A program made the position numbers and the translations under genes. Shown here piece after piece: positions 23,732 to 35,570 of a stretch of 64,000 nucleotides of DNA. The notes beneath the pieces are model-generated. The model ran no database searches. It was not told the DNA's origin and saw only the letters and a list, made by a program, of their open reading frames with translations. Origin of the DNA: Galerina marginata (lineage: Eukaryota > Basidiomycota > Agaricomycetes > Agaricales > Galerinaceae); contig JAECYW010000033.1 of the NCBI GenBank assembly GCA_023014335.1, positions 248,001 through 312,000 of the forward strand, given 5' to 3'. The first letter of the stretch is position 1; each line of letters starts with the position of its first letter.

Positions 23732-24640
23732 ATGTTTTCTTTGTCTTATGGGTTTGAGAATCAAACACCGTTGTCTGTCTCCAATGTCCATCCAAACCAC
23801 AACGATGATCGAATACTACGGAAGGATTACAGTACACCTTTCTGGAATGGCTAAGTGACCTGCCCCTCCTCTCGCAGACTTGCAGTCTCAGAGACCGTTC
23901 CTTTTGCCCTCGACTCCGGAAATTCACTTTCGATTCCTGTCGAAACACAATTTGAATCCTTTCAACGCTATGTCGACTTTGGCTATTTCCAACACCTTTC
24001 TGTCCCGGCTGCCTATCCGATGAACAGGGCGCCATCGAGCTCATTCTCAACGCTGCTTCCAGCTCGCTGGTGCATCTGCACCTTGATTTTGGTAAGCTCA
24101 GAAGTTCTGTGAGAGCTTTTTTTTCTAACCAAAAGCCCCCACAGGCCAACTCGAACTCGGAGACAAACTTGATCTGTACGATTCGTGCAAGATCGCCTAT
24201 TTGTCCATATCCGCAGTAGACCTCGACGACGAAGACTCCTTCATCGACGTATGCAACCTACTGCGTACGATACCTAGCGAACGAACGAAGATTAAAACAA
24301 TCACAATAGCCGTGGGCTTTAAATCCAGGGGAGATCTGGACGATCCCTCGAGTCTTGCGGAGTACTTGGAAAAACTTGATATACATGTAGGGACAGGGGG
24401 TCCTCTCTCTCCTGTGCTAGCAAAATTGGCTGAACGAGGGCCTCTGGTTGTAATATTCAGGTTAGATATTTCTGAAATATGATGACGATCTGGAGGAGGA
24501 GGAAATATGGGAACGACGGAATACGGAGACGTGGGGTGTGGGTTGCGATTCGAGAATCTGGGCACACGAGTTTGTTAAGTTCAAACCTTTTTCTTAGACT
24601 GGAGTATGACTACGAAGTGGACATTACACGCTGAGCGCTG
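23732..24640 (+). pseudogene. F-box gene fragment 1 with 5' flank
   Basis: Bases 23732-23860 match the spacer between the parental NB-ARC/TPR and F-box genes (58500-58695). From about 23895 the sequence matches the F-box gene from its RSLCPRLQKFTFQS region, over the GTAAGCTC intron, to the LEYDYEVDFTR tail. The N-terminal two thirds including the F-box are missing. The EDSFIDVCNLLRTIPSERTK stretch is still readable (24228-24287). Later frames break at 24470-24600. Confidence 0.8.
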
Positions 24641-25010
24641 AATGGCTGCATCATTCTAGAGTATAGTTCTGTCTGCTTAATGGACGGTTGTTAAATAAAA
24701 TTCACTAAAAACTATACGAGTCCCTCATCCACTGGACCACTGGCGAATATCCAAGTCGCAGACGAGAAGGCTCAAACATACGCTCAACTCATGACTCGGA
24801 CTACCCGGGCACGGGCACCATTGGCATTGATCTACCTACATCTACGCGCGAATAGATCTCATGATCAACGAAAAACACAAACGTACCGGTTCGGACAGGA
24901 CGAATACTTCACTTATACTTGAAGATCCTTCAGAAGACTATAAAGAACTGACAAACGGGAAGCGAATGCGAAGTTTTCGGAGGAGGTACCATGAGGTAAG
25001 GCAGTGGGCA
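24641..25010 (+). repeat. Duplicated F-box 3' flank (pairs with 28150-28540)
   Basis: The sequence from TGAGCGCTGAATGGCTGC through CTCATCCACTGGACCACTGG to CATGATCAACGAAAAACAC matches 28150-28540 almost colinearly. No gene is visible in it. The pair brackets the left hairpin array and the orphan mu 5' end. Confidence 0.75.
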
Positions 25011-25149
25011 GGTGTGTCCGTCTCGGCTCTCAAGGGAATATGAGGACGAGTTGAGTCAGGAGTGGGATGGAACGGTGTTCAATTATGAATAAAAGGAAAG
25101 GAACGAGGATCAAGGAAGAGGAAAAAGTAAAATTGAGACAAGGACTTGC

Positions 25150-27640
25150 ATGTGGGCGTACCGTTCACAGATTTGACCATGATTGTGCACCGCAGAAACA
25201 TGGAGAGTTTAAGATAGGCTCAGACCAGAAGAAGTTGCAAAAGAACACGAGCCTAATTAGCACTGGGAGCACAAAAGGCACGAGAAGGTCGCGGAACCGT
25301 GATCGCCCCAAAAGGTAGGACAATGCCTGTCTTCTCCACAGGCGACACTGTCCATATTCACGTCCCAAGCATTTCAGATTTTTGTGGCTCAAAGCCAAGG
25401 CATATTATAGCCGGGCACACCAGAAAAATCAAAGGCATGGTAGCGGACAGCGTGACCATTTGAGAGCGAAGGGAGAGGTGACGGGGATGACGTCGGCGGT
25501 TTCAAGGAAAGAGACGAAGATCTAGCCTGCACGATTATGGAGTTGACAGTGATGAGAAAATGATACAGTCATGATTATTGTCCAGTCGTCCCACACGATG
25601 CCCCATCGGCACCGCAAGAGAATCTCAAAGGCAGCGAGATAGCGCGTCCATCTCGAGAAAAAAAGGCGAATGGAGAGGAGACGGCGACGAAGGCACGGGT
25701 TCATAGAGGTGGTGATGAATGTAATGGCGTACCGTTCAAATGGTGCTGGTGCGTTGCAGAACAGTATAGGGGGCGATTAATCTCAGACCTGGGTAGCATT
25801 GAATCAGCTTATTTGTAGAAAGAGCGTTAAATGGAGAGTGTGTGCTTACAAGTTGTTTCCAGGTTGCTGCGCTGCCCTTGTCTCAGTTGGGATAAAAAAC
25901 TGCAACGTTAACGGTTCGCATAAGAGCGAGAGCATAACACGGAACGCAAGACGCAGGAATCGCAAAAGATCGCGGAGCCGTGACGATCACAGCCCATCTT
26001 CGTTACAGGCGACGCTGCCTGCCTACATAACCAACATGAGATTTTGCGGGTCGAAGCCAAGGCATGTTATAGCCTGGCCGACCAGAAAAATCGGATACAA
26101 GGCGGTGAGACAGCGTGTCCATTTCGAGAAAACGAGGGCGGATGGAGCCTGGAGAGCTGACGGAATCGACAGGTCGGATTCAAGGAAAGAAACCATGAAC
26201 CAGCCTGTCTGGGAACGAGAAGCTATGGTGAGCACAGCTTCCATTCTGCGAATGTACGTATCATCCCCAACGAACGGACAAGAAAGGTGAAGTGACGTCT
26301 TTCTGCTCTATAGGCAACACTGTCCAACTGTCACGAGGACATTGTGAGATTTTCATGGGTTAAATATCAAAGCGGAGGCATGTTATAGCCTAGAAATCAC
26401 GAAAATCAAGTCTGAGGCAGCGGGACAGTGTGTCCACCTCAAGAAAAACGAGAGCAGAAGGAGAGGAGCTGGGTTCAAGGAAAGTAACGGATGATTCAGC
26501 CTGCTCGAGATGGAGTTGACGGGATGAGAAAACGAAATAGAAAGATTATCGTCGTAGCCGTCCCGCATTAACTACGGGATAAAGATCGAGTGATGTCTAT
26601 CTTTTCATGGTCCAACGCTGCCCGCGCCTTCTAAAGTAGGCCACAACTATTTTTGTGGGTCAAAGGCGAGGCATGGTGCATGCTCCGACTTGATACCAGA
26701 AAAAGCATGATGAGTTAAAGCAGCGGGCAAGCATGTCCGTCTTGTAGAAAGAACGGTCGAGATACAGGGAAAGGGAAAGGAGCACGGTGAGGAAATATTT
26801 GGAGACCTGTCGGGGTAGATAAATTCATGATTTGCGAATTAAAGTGAGGGCTTGGATGTGGACATACAGTACGGATGATGATCACGCGTTGCAGAACTGC
26901 ACAGGTGGGAAATTGACCTGAGACCAGGGTGATATTGAATTAGCTTGTTCATAGCAAGAGAGTTGAATGGAGAGAGCGTACTTACTGTTTATTTCGAGTT
27001 TGATGCCCTTGTCTCATTTGATGCCGCAACGGTTTGGATAAACGCATGAGCACGAGAAGAACGCAGAACGCAGAACGCACGCTATCGGCCTCCATAACAA
27101 ACACCGAGATTTTCGTGGATCAAAGCCGAGGCATGTTATAGCCTGGTACACCAGGATAATCAAGTCCAAGGCAGCGGGACAGACAGCATAACCATCTTGG
27201 GAAAACAAGGGCGGAAGGAGAGGAGATGGGAATGAAGGGGCGGTACAAGAAAAGAAACAACAATCCAGCCTGCACGGGTAAGGGAATGAGAAAAATTATA
27301 TGGGAAAGATTATCGTCCTAGTCGTCCCGCATTCACTGCGGGAACAAAGATCGAGCGATGCACCTCTTTTCATGGTTTGGAGGCGACGCTGTCAAGCGAC
27401 GCAATGCAGATGAGATTTTCATGGGTCAAAGCCGAGGCACGTTATCGCCTGGTACTGCAGGGAAATCTCAGAGGCAGCCGGACAGCGTGTTCATCTCGGG
27501 AAAAAAAGCGGGCGGCTGAAGAGGAGCGGGTGCAAGGAAAGATGAGAACGAGATGGATTGATTATCGACGGCTTTCACTGTGGGAACGAAATTGAACTTC
27601 CGTCCCGAACGACGATGACATTTGCTAATCAACACTTCAG
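25150..27640 (-). repeat. Left hairpin-repeat array, minus orientation (about 6 cores)
   Basis: The same repeat as in the large array at 30.6-37.8 kb is present here in reverse orientation. Paired arms are seen near 25331/25425, 26010/26110, 26310/26425, 26612/26730 and 27380/27480, with a partial core at 27110-27190. The first listed arm reads like GGCGACGCTGTCC and the second like GGACAGCGTGTCC. Between them lie GATTTTCGTGGGTCAAAGCC and a TATAGCCTGG..CCAGG hairpin. The ending module GAATCAGCTTATTTGTAG occurs at 25800 and again near 26940. The array lies directly upstream of the plus-strand mu 5' end at 27.67 kb. Confidence 0.8.
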
Positions 27641-27740
27641 ATCTCCTCCATCCCTCTCACCGCCATGGCTAGCCTGATAGCCATCCTCGACCTCAAAGGC
27701 AAGGCTCTGATGACTTACTATCCAGATTTTGCCCTTTAAA
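27640..27740 (+). pseudogene. Orphan AP-1 mu 5' end, inverted relative to the gene
   Basis: ATG at 27665 opens MASLIAILDLKGKALMTYY and stops after 24 codons. Together with its leader (CAGATCTCCTCCATCC and CCCGAACGACGATGACATTT upstream) it is an inverted copy of the start and 5' flank of the AP-1 mu gene (30490-30590). It has only about 45 bp of coding homology, so it is a stranded first-exon fragment. Confidence 0.85.
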
Positions 27741-28540
27741 AACACCAATGGTGTGCGATCAGTGATCCCTTGGCTGTCTAGAGACTACTTTGTTCATTTG
27801 AAGCCATTCGGCGGGCAAGGCTCGGAGACTGCAACTTTGAGGGAGATGACCGGAAATTTTTAACCAATTGTTGTTCAAACAGACTTGAAATAGGGACAAG
27901 GGGTTCTCTCTCCTGTCCTAGCAAGTGCAAAATTGGCAGAATGACACAGAGAACCTCTGGTGGTATAATCCAGGCTAGATATTTCATTAGAATACGATGA
28001 CGATCTGGAGGAAGAGGAAATATGGACATCGGAATACGAAGGATGCAGGGTGTGGGTTTCGATTCGAGAATCTGGAGCTCATTGACACGAGTTTGTTGAG
28101 TTCAAACCTTTAAATATGTCTGGAGTATGACTTGGACTACGAAGTGGAGTTTACACGCTGAGCGCTGAATATTAATGGTGCATCATTCTATAGCTATAGG
28201 TCTGTCTGCTTAATCATGATGGACGGTTGTCAAATAAAACCCACTAAAAACTATGCGAGTCCCTCATCCACTGGACCACTGGGGATTCAGAATATCCAAG
28301 TTGCAGACGAGAAGGCTCAAGCATACGCTCAACTCACGACTCGGATCACCCGGGCACGGGCACGGGCATGATCTACATGTACACGCGAATTCATCTCATG
28401 ATCAACGAAAAACACGAACGCGTTGGTTCTGATCACGACAGGATGTATACTTCCCTCATCCTTCAAGATGATCGATGAAGATAAAGTAAAATACCGAGAG
28501 ACCGGAACCAAAGTCTTGTTCGGAGAAGGTATTCCTTTTT
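27741..28540 (+). pseudogene. F-box gene fragment 2 and its 3' flank
   Basis: Bases 27815-27885 match the 5' flank of the F-box gene (TCTGCAACTTTGAGGGAGATGA region, parent at about 58375-58460). The sequence then jumps to the 3' half of the gene (GGTTCTCTCTCCTGTCCTAG, EYDDDLEEEEIW region), leaving out the F-box. From about 28150 the 3' flank matches 24641-25010. It is a second, more deleted copy than the one at 23.9 kb. It ends just before the stop codon of the AP-1 mu gene. Confidence 0.75.
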
Positions 28541-28630
28541 ATTAATTCTACCCCGACGCGAAAAGCATTACAAACACGAAAGTAAAAAAGGGGGCGCCAT
28601 CCATACTCTATCCTCCGGACACCGGAGTAT

Positions 28631-30503
28631 CTATATAGGCATGATCGGGGCGCTGCCTTTTTCCGACGCCGTGCGTAGACTGCGATAAAAAGAAGAAGAG
28701 GAAAAAAGAGTGATCAGTTGGTGTTTTTTGCGAGGGGTAGCAAGTAAGAAGAACGAAGAATGAGAACGAAGAAGAAAGGCCAAAGGCCGACGGAAGAACG
28801 AAGAACGAAGAAGAGAGGCCGAATGCAGCAGGCCAAACGAAGAAGGGAGGCAAAATGATGAAGGCAAAATGATGAAGGCCGAACGAAGAAGAACGAAGCA
28901 GGCGGAACGAACCACTCGCCCCCGAAACCAAACCCCCCCCCCCCTCCCCAAAAAAACAAAACCCACCTATAATCATCCCCATTCTGCGTAATATACCTCA
29001 CCCACGGCAGAGCCTGATACCCGCTCTTCTCGACGATCTTTAGATACCTGACTTGGATGCCTGAGACTGTGAAGTACGGAATCTCGAATTTGACTGTTAT
29101 TGGGGCGCGTTTTTCGATGTCTTGTTCTATTTGGGGAGGGTAGGGGTCAGGTTGGGAAGAGGGGAGGGGGGGGGGGGAACGGGGGGAACGGGAGAAGGGA
29201 AGAAGGGGGAACGGGAAGAAGGGGAAGCACGAACCGCTCTTAACACTAGGCAACCCAAAATGCGCCCTCATCAAAAACTCCCTACTCCCCCCCAGCTGCT
29301 TAATCTTCCACACAAAAGCGCTCTTATCCGGCTTATACTGCACGCTCCCCGTGCTCGCCCTAAACCGCGGACTATCCGCATCATCCGGCACGCTCACATA
29401 CACCTCCACGTTATTAGCTGAACTCCTCCGTTTAAACTGCGCCTTCACCTTCACCATATACTCGATTCTAGAGCCCCGGTGCGACTCGATGGCGGCTTCG
29501 ACCCAGATGAGCGGCTTGACGGGGGTGGATAGGCGGTAGGACATGAGCTCGAATTCGCCGTCGGGGGGGATGAAGGAGATTGTGCGGTCGTTTTCGAAGC
29601 GGGAGAGGCGCACGCATTGGTGGAATTTGACGTCTTCCATTTCGATGGCTTTGCCGCGGGCGGCTGGGGTTGGGTTAGTGGGGGGAGAGAAAGTGAGGGG
29701 AGAAAAAGGAAAAGGATGGGAGGGGCTTACTTCGACCGGTGCTTTCGAACATCACTTTGTCGTTTAGCCCGAGACGCAGCTCGGGCATTCCTGAGAGGTA
29801 GCATTTCATCTTGACGGCTCCTAAAATCTCCGACCTTACCACGTTCCCATTCGCATTGACCTACACCCACCAATCAGCCCGCCATAAACAGTCAGAGCCC
29901 GAAACGCCACGCACCAACATATTCACACTCTCAATAACATCCAAAAACACCTCATTCTTCCTATACCTAATCCCCTCCGTGCGCCACGACACCGCATTCG
30001 TCACCGCCATCGGCGGCCTCACCTGGATCTCCAGCTTATGGCTCTCCTGCGTGATGTACTCCTGCAGGATCTTGCTCTCCGTCGTCTGCGGGTACCCGAA
30101 GTCCATCATCTCGTCCATGAGCTCGTAGATGATGACGAAGTTGTCCCGGATGGACTCTTCTTCGAGCTCTTTGAAGTATTCGACGAGGACTTGGGTGAGG
30201 CGGTGCAGGAAGATGATGATTTCGGAGGCGTTGGAGTTGCGTTTGGATACGGCGAGCACTGCGTTGAGTTAGAGACAGATTAAAAGGGAGAGAAGGAGAC
30301 GTACGGTAGAGGTTGGAGTGCCGGATGTGCATATAGTTGATGCCCTGGCTGGAGAAACACGGCGTCACTTGCTGTCCTTCCTCCTCGATCTCGAGGATGA
30401 GCGGGAGGAAGCGTTCGACGTAGGACGCGGGCACATCGTCGCGGTACGAGCGTTGGATCAGAGGCTTGCCTTTCAGGTCGAGGATCGCTATCAGACTGGC
30501 CAT
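28631..30503 (-). CDS. apm1: AP-1 clathrin adaptor complex, medium (mu) subunit
   Basis: This is the mu chain of the AP-1 adaptor, which recruits clathrin and binds tyrosine-based sorting signals at the trans-Golgi network and endosomes. Exons on the minus strand: 30503-30305, 30258-29915, 29860-29731, 29663-29235, 29126-28967 and 28679-28631. The sum is 1311 nt, giving 436 aa, the usual family length. The N-terminal longin-like domain starts MASLIAILDLKGKPLIQRSY. The mu homology domain begins near residue 165 and contains SEILGAVKMKCYLSGMPEL, the IEYMVKVKAQFKRRSSANNV region and the RYITQNGDDYSLRTA end. The protein is intact and highly conserved, so the gene is probably essential and active. 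The last intron is 287 bp, long for this genome, and filled with a purine-rich run. Five partial copies of the gene's 5' portion lie elsewhere in the window, each next to hairpin repeats. Confidence 0.95.
28735..28915. repeat. GAAC/GAAGAA-rich low-complexity run in the last AP-1 mu intron
   Basis: Irregular GAACGAAGAA and GGCCGAACGAAGAA units fill most of the 287-bp last intron, followed by a C-run and an A-run at 28932-28956. The run accounts for the unusual intron length. On the coding strand it is pyrimidine-rich. Confidence 0.85.
29155..29232. repeat. G-rich low-complexity run in the fourth AP-1 mu intron
   Basis: A long G-run followed by GGGGGAACGGG and GAAGGGGGAACGGGAAGAAG units occupies most of the 108-bp intron between exons 4 and 5. 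On the coding strand it forms an extended pyrimidine tract. Confidence 0.8.
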
Positions 30504-33289
30504 GGCGGTGTGGGGGATGGAGGAGATCTGGACTGTTGATTAGCAAATGTCGTTCGGGACGGGAGTTCAATTTTGTTCCCACACTGGAAGCCATTGATAA
30601 TCATTCCCATCTTTCCTTGAACCACCCACCCATTCATCCCCGTCTCCTCCTCGTCCGCCCTCGCTTTTTCGAGATAAACACGCTGTCCCGCTGCCTCTGA
30701 GAATTTCCTGCGGTCCCAGGCCATAACCCGCCTCGGCTTTGACCCATGAAATTCTGTACCTTAGGCTGCATGGCCCCGTCTGACAGCGTTGCCTCCAAAG
30801 ACGTGCATCGCTCGACCTTGGTGAATGCCGGACGTCTACCACGATAATTCCTCCCATATCATTTTTCTCATTTCTTTACCCGTGCAGGCTAGATCGTTGT
30901 CTCTTTCCTTGAACCCGCCCCTTCTTCCCCGTCTCCTCTCCGTAGGCCCTCATTTTTCTCGAGATTGCCACGCTGTCCCCCGCATTGAATCCGATTTTCC
31001 TGGTGTGCCAGGCTATAACCCGCCTCGGCTTTGCCCCACACACCCACGAAAATCTCGTCCATATAACTTATGCCAGCGGGCAGCGTCGCCTCTAGAAAAG
31101 ATGGGCTGTGACCATCACAGTCCCGCGACCTTCTCGTTCCTTTTACGATTACCAAGTTCCGTGTTATGCTCGTGGTCTTAGGGCCTCATTTTTCTCGAGA
31201 TGGCCACGCTGTCTCGCTGTCTTGAATCCGATTTTCCTGGTGTGCCAGGCTATAACCCGCCTCGGCTTTAATCCTGGAAAATATTATTGATTGTGATAGC
31301 AGTGGACAGCGTCGCCTGTAGATAAGATGGGCGTCACTCCCCCTTTCTTGTCCGTGTCTTCGTTGACGATACAACCCTCTCCTCTCGTCGGCCATCGATT
31401 TCTCAATATGGCCACGCTGTCCTGCTACCTTGGAGATTCTCCTACGATGCCAGGCTAAACCATGCCTCGGCGTTGACGCATGAGAATCTACCGCACTTCC
31501 AACACATCAGCACAGGACAGCGTCGCCTGTAGAAAAGTCGGGCATCGCTCCACCTTTCTTCCCGCATTCACTGCGGGTTGGCTACGACGATAATCGTCCC
31601 ATATTTTCTACTCTATTGGCCTCGTTTTTCTCGACATCGCCACGCTGCCCCGCTGCCTCACACTTGATCTTCCTGGTCTGCCAGGCTACACTAAGCCTCG
31701 GCTTTGAGCCACGAAAATCTTGCTTATTGACTTTGGGATGACAGCGTCGCTTATTGAGAAGAAAGGCGTGTCTTTGTCTTTGGGGCTGATACGTACATTC
31801 GCAGAGTGCAAGCTGTGATCATCAGCTTCACAAAATAACTTCTCATGCCTTAAACAACTGGGCATCGTTTCTTTCCTTGAACGCAGTTCCTTCATTCCCA
31901 TCTCTTCTCCATCCACACTCGCTTTTCTTCGAGAATACCACGCTGTTCGCTTCCTCGGACTTGATTTTCCTGGTGTGTCAGGCTATAACATGCCTCGGCT
32001 TTCACCTACAAAAATCTCAGGGTCGTTGAAATAGAGTGGGCAGCGTCGTCTATTGAAAAAATGGGCTGTTATCATCACAGTCCCGCAACCTTCTCCTTCC
32101 TTTTGCGGTTACCAAGTTCTGCGTTCTGCATTCCGCGTTCCGCGTTCTGCTCGTGCTCGCGCTCTTATCCGAACCGTTGCGGATTCTAGCCCAAATCGGA
32201 CGTGGGCAGCAACCTCAAAATAAATAGTAAGCACCGCTCTTTCCATTCAACTCTCTTTTCCAAACGAGCCAATCCAATAACACCCTAGCCTAAGCTCTCG
32301 TTCCCATCTTCCTTAAACCCGCCCCTTTCTCCTTCCTCCTTCCCTCGGCCTGCGCTTTTCTCAAGATGGCCACGCTGTTCCGCTGCCTCTAAGATTTCCC
32401 GGTGCCAGGCAATACAATAACGTGCATCGCCTTTTCCCCATGAAAATCTTAATGCCTCTAGCCCATAGGACAGCGTCGCCTCTACTCGAGTAGACCATGA
32501 CAAGACGGGCATTGCTCGATCTTTTATCCTGTATTTAATGCGGAACGGCTACGATGATAATCTTTCCCTTATCATTTTCTCATCCCCTTACCGGTGCAAG
32601 TTGAATCATTTCTTTTTCCTTGAACCAGCCACTTTGTCATTGTCCCGTTTCATCTTGTTTCCATAGTCCCTTGCTTTTCTTCGAGATGGATACGCTGTCC
32701 GCTCCCTTGCACTTGATCTTCCTGGTCTGCCAGGCTCCAATAAGCTTCAGCTTTGAACCACGAAAATCTAAAATGTTTGTTCTGTGGTGACAGCGTCGCT
32801 TATAGAGAAGAAAGGCGCGTCTTTGTCTTTGGGGCTGATATTTACATTCGCAGAGTGCAAGCTATGATCATCAGCTTCACAAACATCTCATGCCTTAAAA
32901 GGCTGGATCGTCGTTTCTTTGCTTGAACGCAGTTCCTTTATTCCCATCTCCTCTCCAGATGCCCTCATATTTCTTGAAATGGACACGCTGTTCACTGCCT
33001 CGAATCTGATTTTCCTGGTGTGCCGGGCTATAACCCGCCACGGCTTTGCCCCACGAAAATCTCATCGAAAAGTGATATACAAGCGGGCAGCGTCGCCAGT
33101 AGAAAAATAAGCCGATTGTCACAATTTCGCGACCTTCTCCGAGTCGTGCCTTTTGCGATTACCGCGTTCTGCTTGTGCTCTTATGCAAACCGAAACCGAC
33201 GCGATGCTCTATCCCAACTGGGATGAGGGCAACAACCTCGAAATAACTAGTAAGCACCGCTCTCCTCATTCAACCCTCTTTCTCTTCTC

Positions 33290-33540
33290 ATGAGCATTCG
33301 GACTCAACTCGTCTTTCGGAACCGGCACTATACTCTTTGCCTTTCTCAATTACCAGTCGCATTTCAGTAATCTAGCGTACATAAGTAGGTTATATCATAC
33401 GTATTAACCTTGTGTATGCCTCGAAGAAGAATTCATCTTATTTACCAACCATCATCAGTCAGTTAGAATCAGGAGCGAGAGAGCTGCACTACCAGCTGCT
33501 TTTGTTCGTGACCTAAGAGAGTGGTTTGAAGGATCCTAAC
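33290..33540 (+). repeat. Spacer of the higher-order unit, near-identical to 35170-35400
   Basis: The segment with CGGCACTATACTCTTTGCC, AGTAGGTTATATCATACG and GAATTCATCTTATTTACC occurs here and at 35170-35400 with very few differences. The two copies are about 1.87 kb apart, which sets the period of the higher-order unit and indicates recent amplification. Confidence 0.85.
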
Positions 33541-33690
33541 TTATCTCGTCAACATCCTTCGAGGATAACCTTGGGAATGGAGATCGCCAAAGGCCTCGGC
33601 TATCAGGCTGGTCATGGCGATGGGATGGTCGGAGAATCCGGGCAGAGGGTGTTGATTAGGAAATGATGGGTGTCAAAAATTGTTCCCACA
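33541..33690 (-). pseudogene. Orphan AP-1 mu 5' end (second copy on the right arm)
   Basis: Read on the minus strand, the CATGACCAGCCTGATAGCC start block (ATG at about 33617) matches the mu start, then diverges after about six codons (MTSLIA...). Its leader, including a degraded form of the mu upstream sequence with TCCCACAGTGAAACG, continues to 33700 where the next hairpin unit begins. Confidence 0.75.
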
Positions 33691-35399
33691 GTGAAACGAC
33701 GGTAATCATTCCATCTCATTCTCATCTTTCCTTGCACCCGCCCCTCTCCAGCCGCCCGCTTTTTTTCTCGAGATGACCACGCTGTTCCACTGCTTTTGAG
33801 ATTTTTCTGCGGTACCAGGCGATAACGTGCCTCGGTTTTGACCCATGAAAATCTGGGCCTTAAGTCCTGAGCAAAAATGGACAGCGTTGCCTGTAGAAAA
33901 GATGGGCATGGCTCCACCTTACCCGTGCAGGCTGGATCTTTGTCTCTTTCCTTGAACCCTCCATCGCTTCTGTCTCCTCTCCGTACGCCCTCGCTTTCCT
34001 TCGAGATGGCCACGCTTCCTTGCTGCCTTAATCCGATTTCGATTTTCCTGGTGTGCCAGGTGACAACCCGCCACGGCTTCGTTCCATAAAAATCTCTCTG
34101 TTTGTGATTGCAGTGGACAGCGTCGCCTGTAGGTAAGATGGGCGTCACTCCCCCTTTCTTTTCCGTGTCTTGGTTGACGATACAACCCCTCCTCCTCTCG
34201 TCGGGAATCAGCCTTCGCTTTTCTCGCGATGAACACGCTGTCCTGTTACCTTGGAGATTCTCCTGCAATACAGGGCTACACCATGCCTCGGAATTGACGC
34301 ATGAGAATCTTCCACCACATTTCCAGCATAGTAGCACTGGACAGCGTCGCCTGTAGAAAAGATGAGCACCGCTCCACCTTTCTTCCCGCATTCAGTGCAG
34401 GATGGCTACGGCGATAATCGTTCCATATCGTTTTTCTTATTCCCTTGCCCGTGCAAGCTGCATCACGTCTCTTTTCTTGAACCCGCCACTGTGTCCTTGT
34501 CTCTTCTCCTCTCCGTCCGCCCTCGCTTTTCCTCGAGATGGATACGCTGTCCGTTGCCTTGCGCTTGATCTTCCTGGTATGCCAGGCAATAATAGGCCTC
34601 GGCTTTGAGCCACGAAAATCTAATCGCTCGCTGAGGCTGGACAGCGTCGCCTATAGTGAAAAAAGGCATCGCTCCCTCTCTTGTTCCGGGTCTTTGAGGA
34701 TGATACATACATTCACAGAGTGCAAGCTGTGATGATGCAAGCTGTGATCATCATAGCTCCGCGAACTTCTCGAACCTTAAACAAGCTGGATCGTCATTTC
34801 TCTCCTTGAACCTGCTTCTTCGTCCCCGTCTCCTTTCCATATGCCCTCATATTTCTAGAGATGGACACGCTGTCTCGCTTCCTTGAAGCCGATTTTCCTG
34901 GGCCAGGCTATAACCCGCCTCGGCTTTGCCCAACGAAAATCTCATCGAAAAGTGATATACAAGCAGGCAGCGTCGCCAGTAGAAAAAATGGGCTGTTATC
35001 ATCACAGTCCCGCGACCTTCTCGTTCCTTTTTCAATTCCTGCATTCTGAGTTCTGTGTTATGCTCATGCTCTTATCCGAACCGTTGCAGTGTTCTAGTAC
35101 AACTGAAACAAGGGCAGCAACCTCGAAATGGCTAGTAAGCACCGCTCTCTGTTCAACTCTCTTTCTCATTCAGATTCAACTTGTCTTTCGAAACCGGCAC
35201 TATACTCTTTGCCTTTCTCAATTACCAGTCGCATTTCAGTAATCTAGTGTACATAAGTAGGTTATATCATACGTATTAACCTTGTGTACGCCTCGAAGAA
35301 GAATTCATCTTATTTACCAACAATCATCTGTTAGAATCAGGAGCGAGATCTCGCTGTACTACCAGCTGCTTCGTTCGTAACCTAAGAGAGCCTAACTTA

Positions 35400-35570
35400 T
35401 CTCGTCAACATACCTCGAGGATAACCTTGGGAATGGAGATCGCCGAAGGCCTGGGCTATCAGGCTAGCTATGGTGATGGGATGGTCGGAGGAGATACGGG
35501 CAGAGGAGAGTGCGTGTTGATCAGGAAATGCCATTCGGGACGGGAGTTCAATTTTGTTCCCACAGTGAAA
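35400..35570 (-). pseudogene. Orphan AP-1 mu 5' end (third copy on the right arm)
   Basis: The minus strand carries a remnant of the mu start (CATAGCTAGCCTGATAGCC, near 35455-35475; start codon no longer ATG) with the flank GGAACAAAATTGAACTCCCG shared with the functional gene's 5' flank at 30550-30590. The coding part is only a few codons long. The hairpin unit continues directly upstream from about 35630. Confidence 0.75.

Noticed and set aside
28714..29640. A 308-aa continuous minus-strand ORF spanning AP-1 mu exons.
   Set aside because: It runs through the 108-bp and 287-bp introns; splicing at GT-AG sites gives the conserved family sequence instead.
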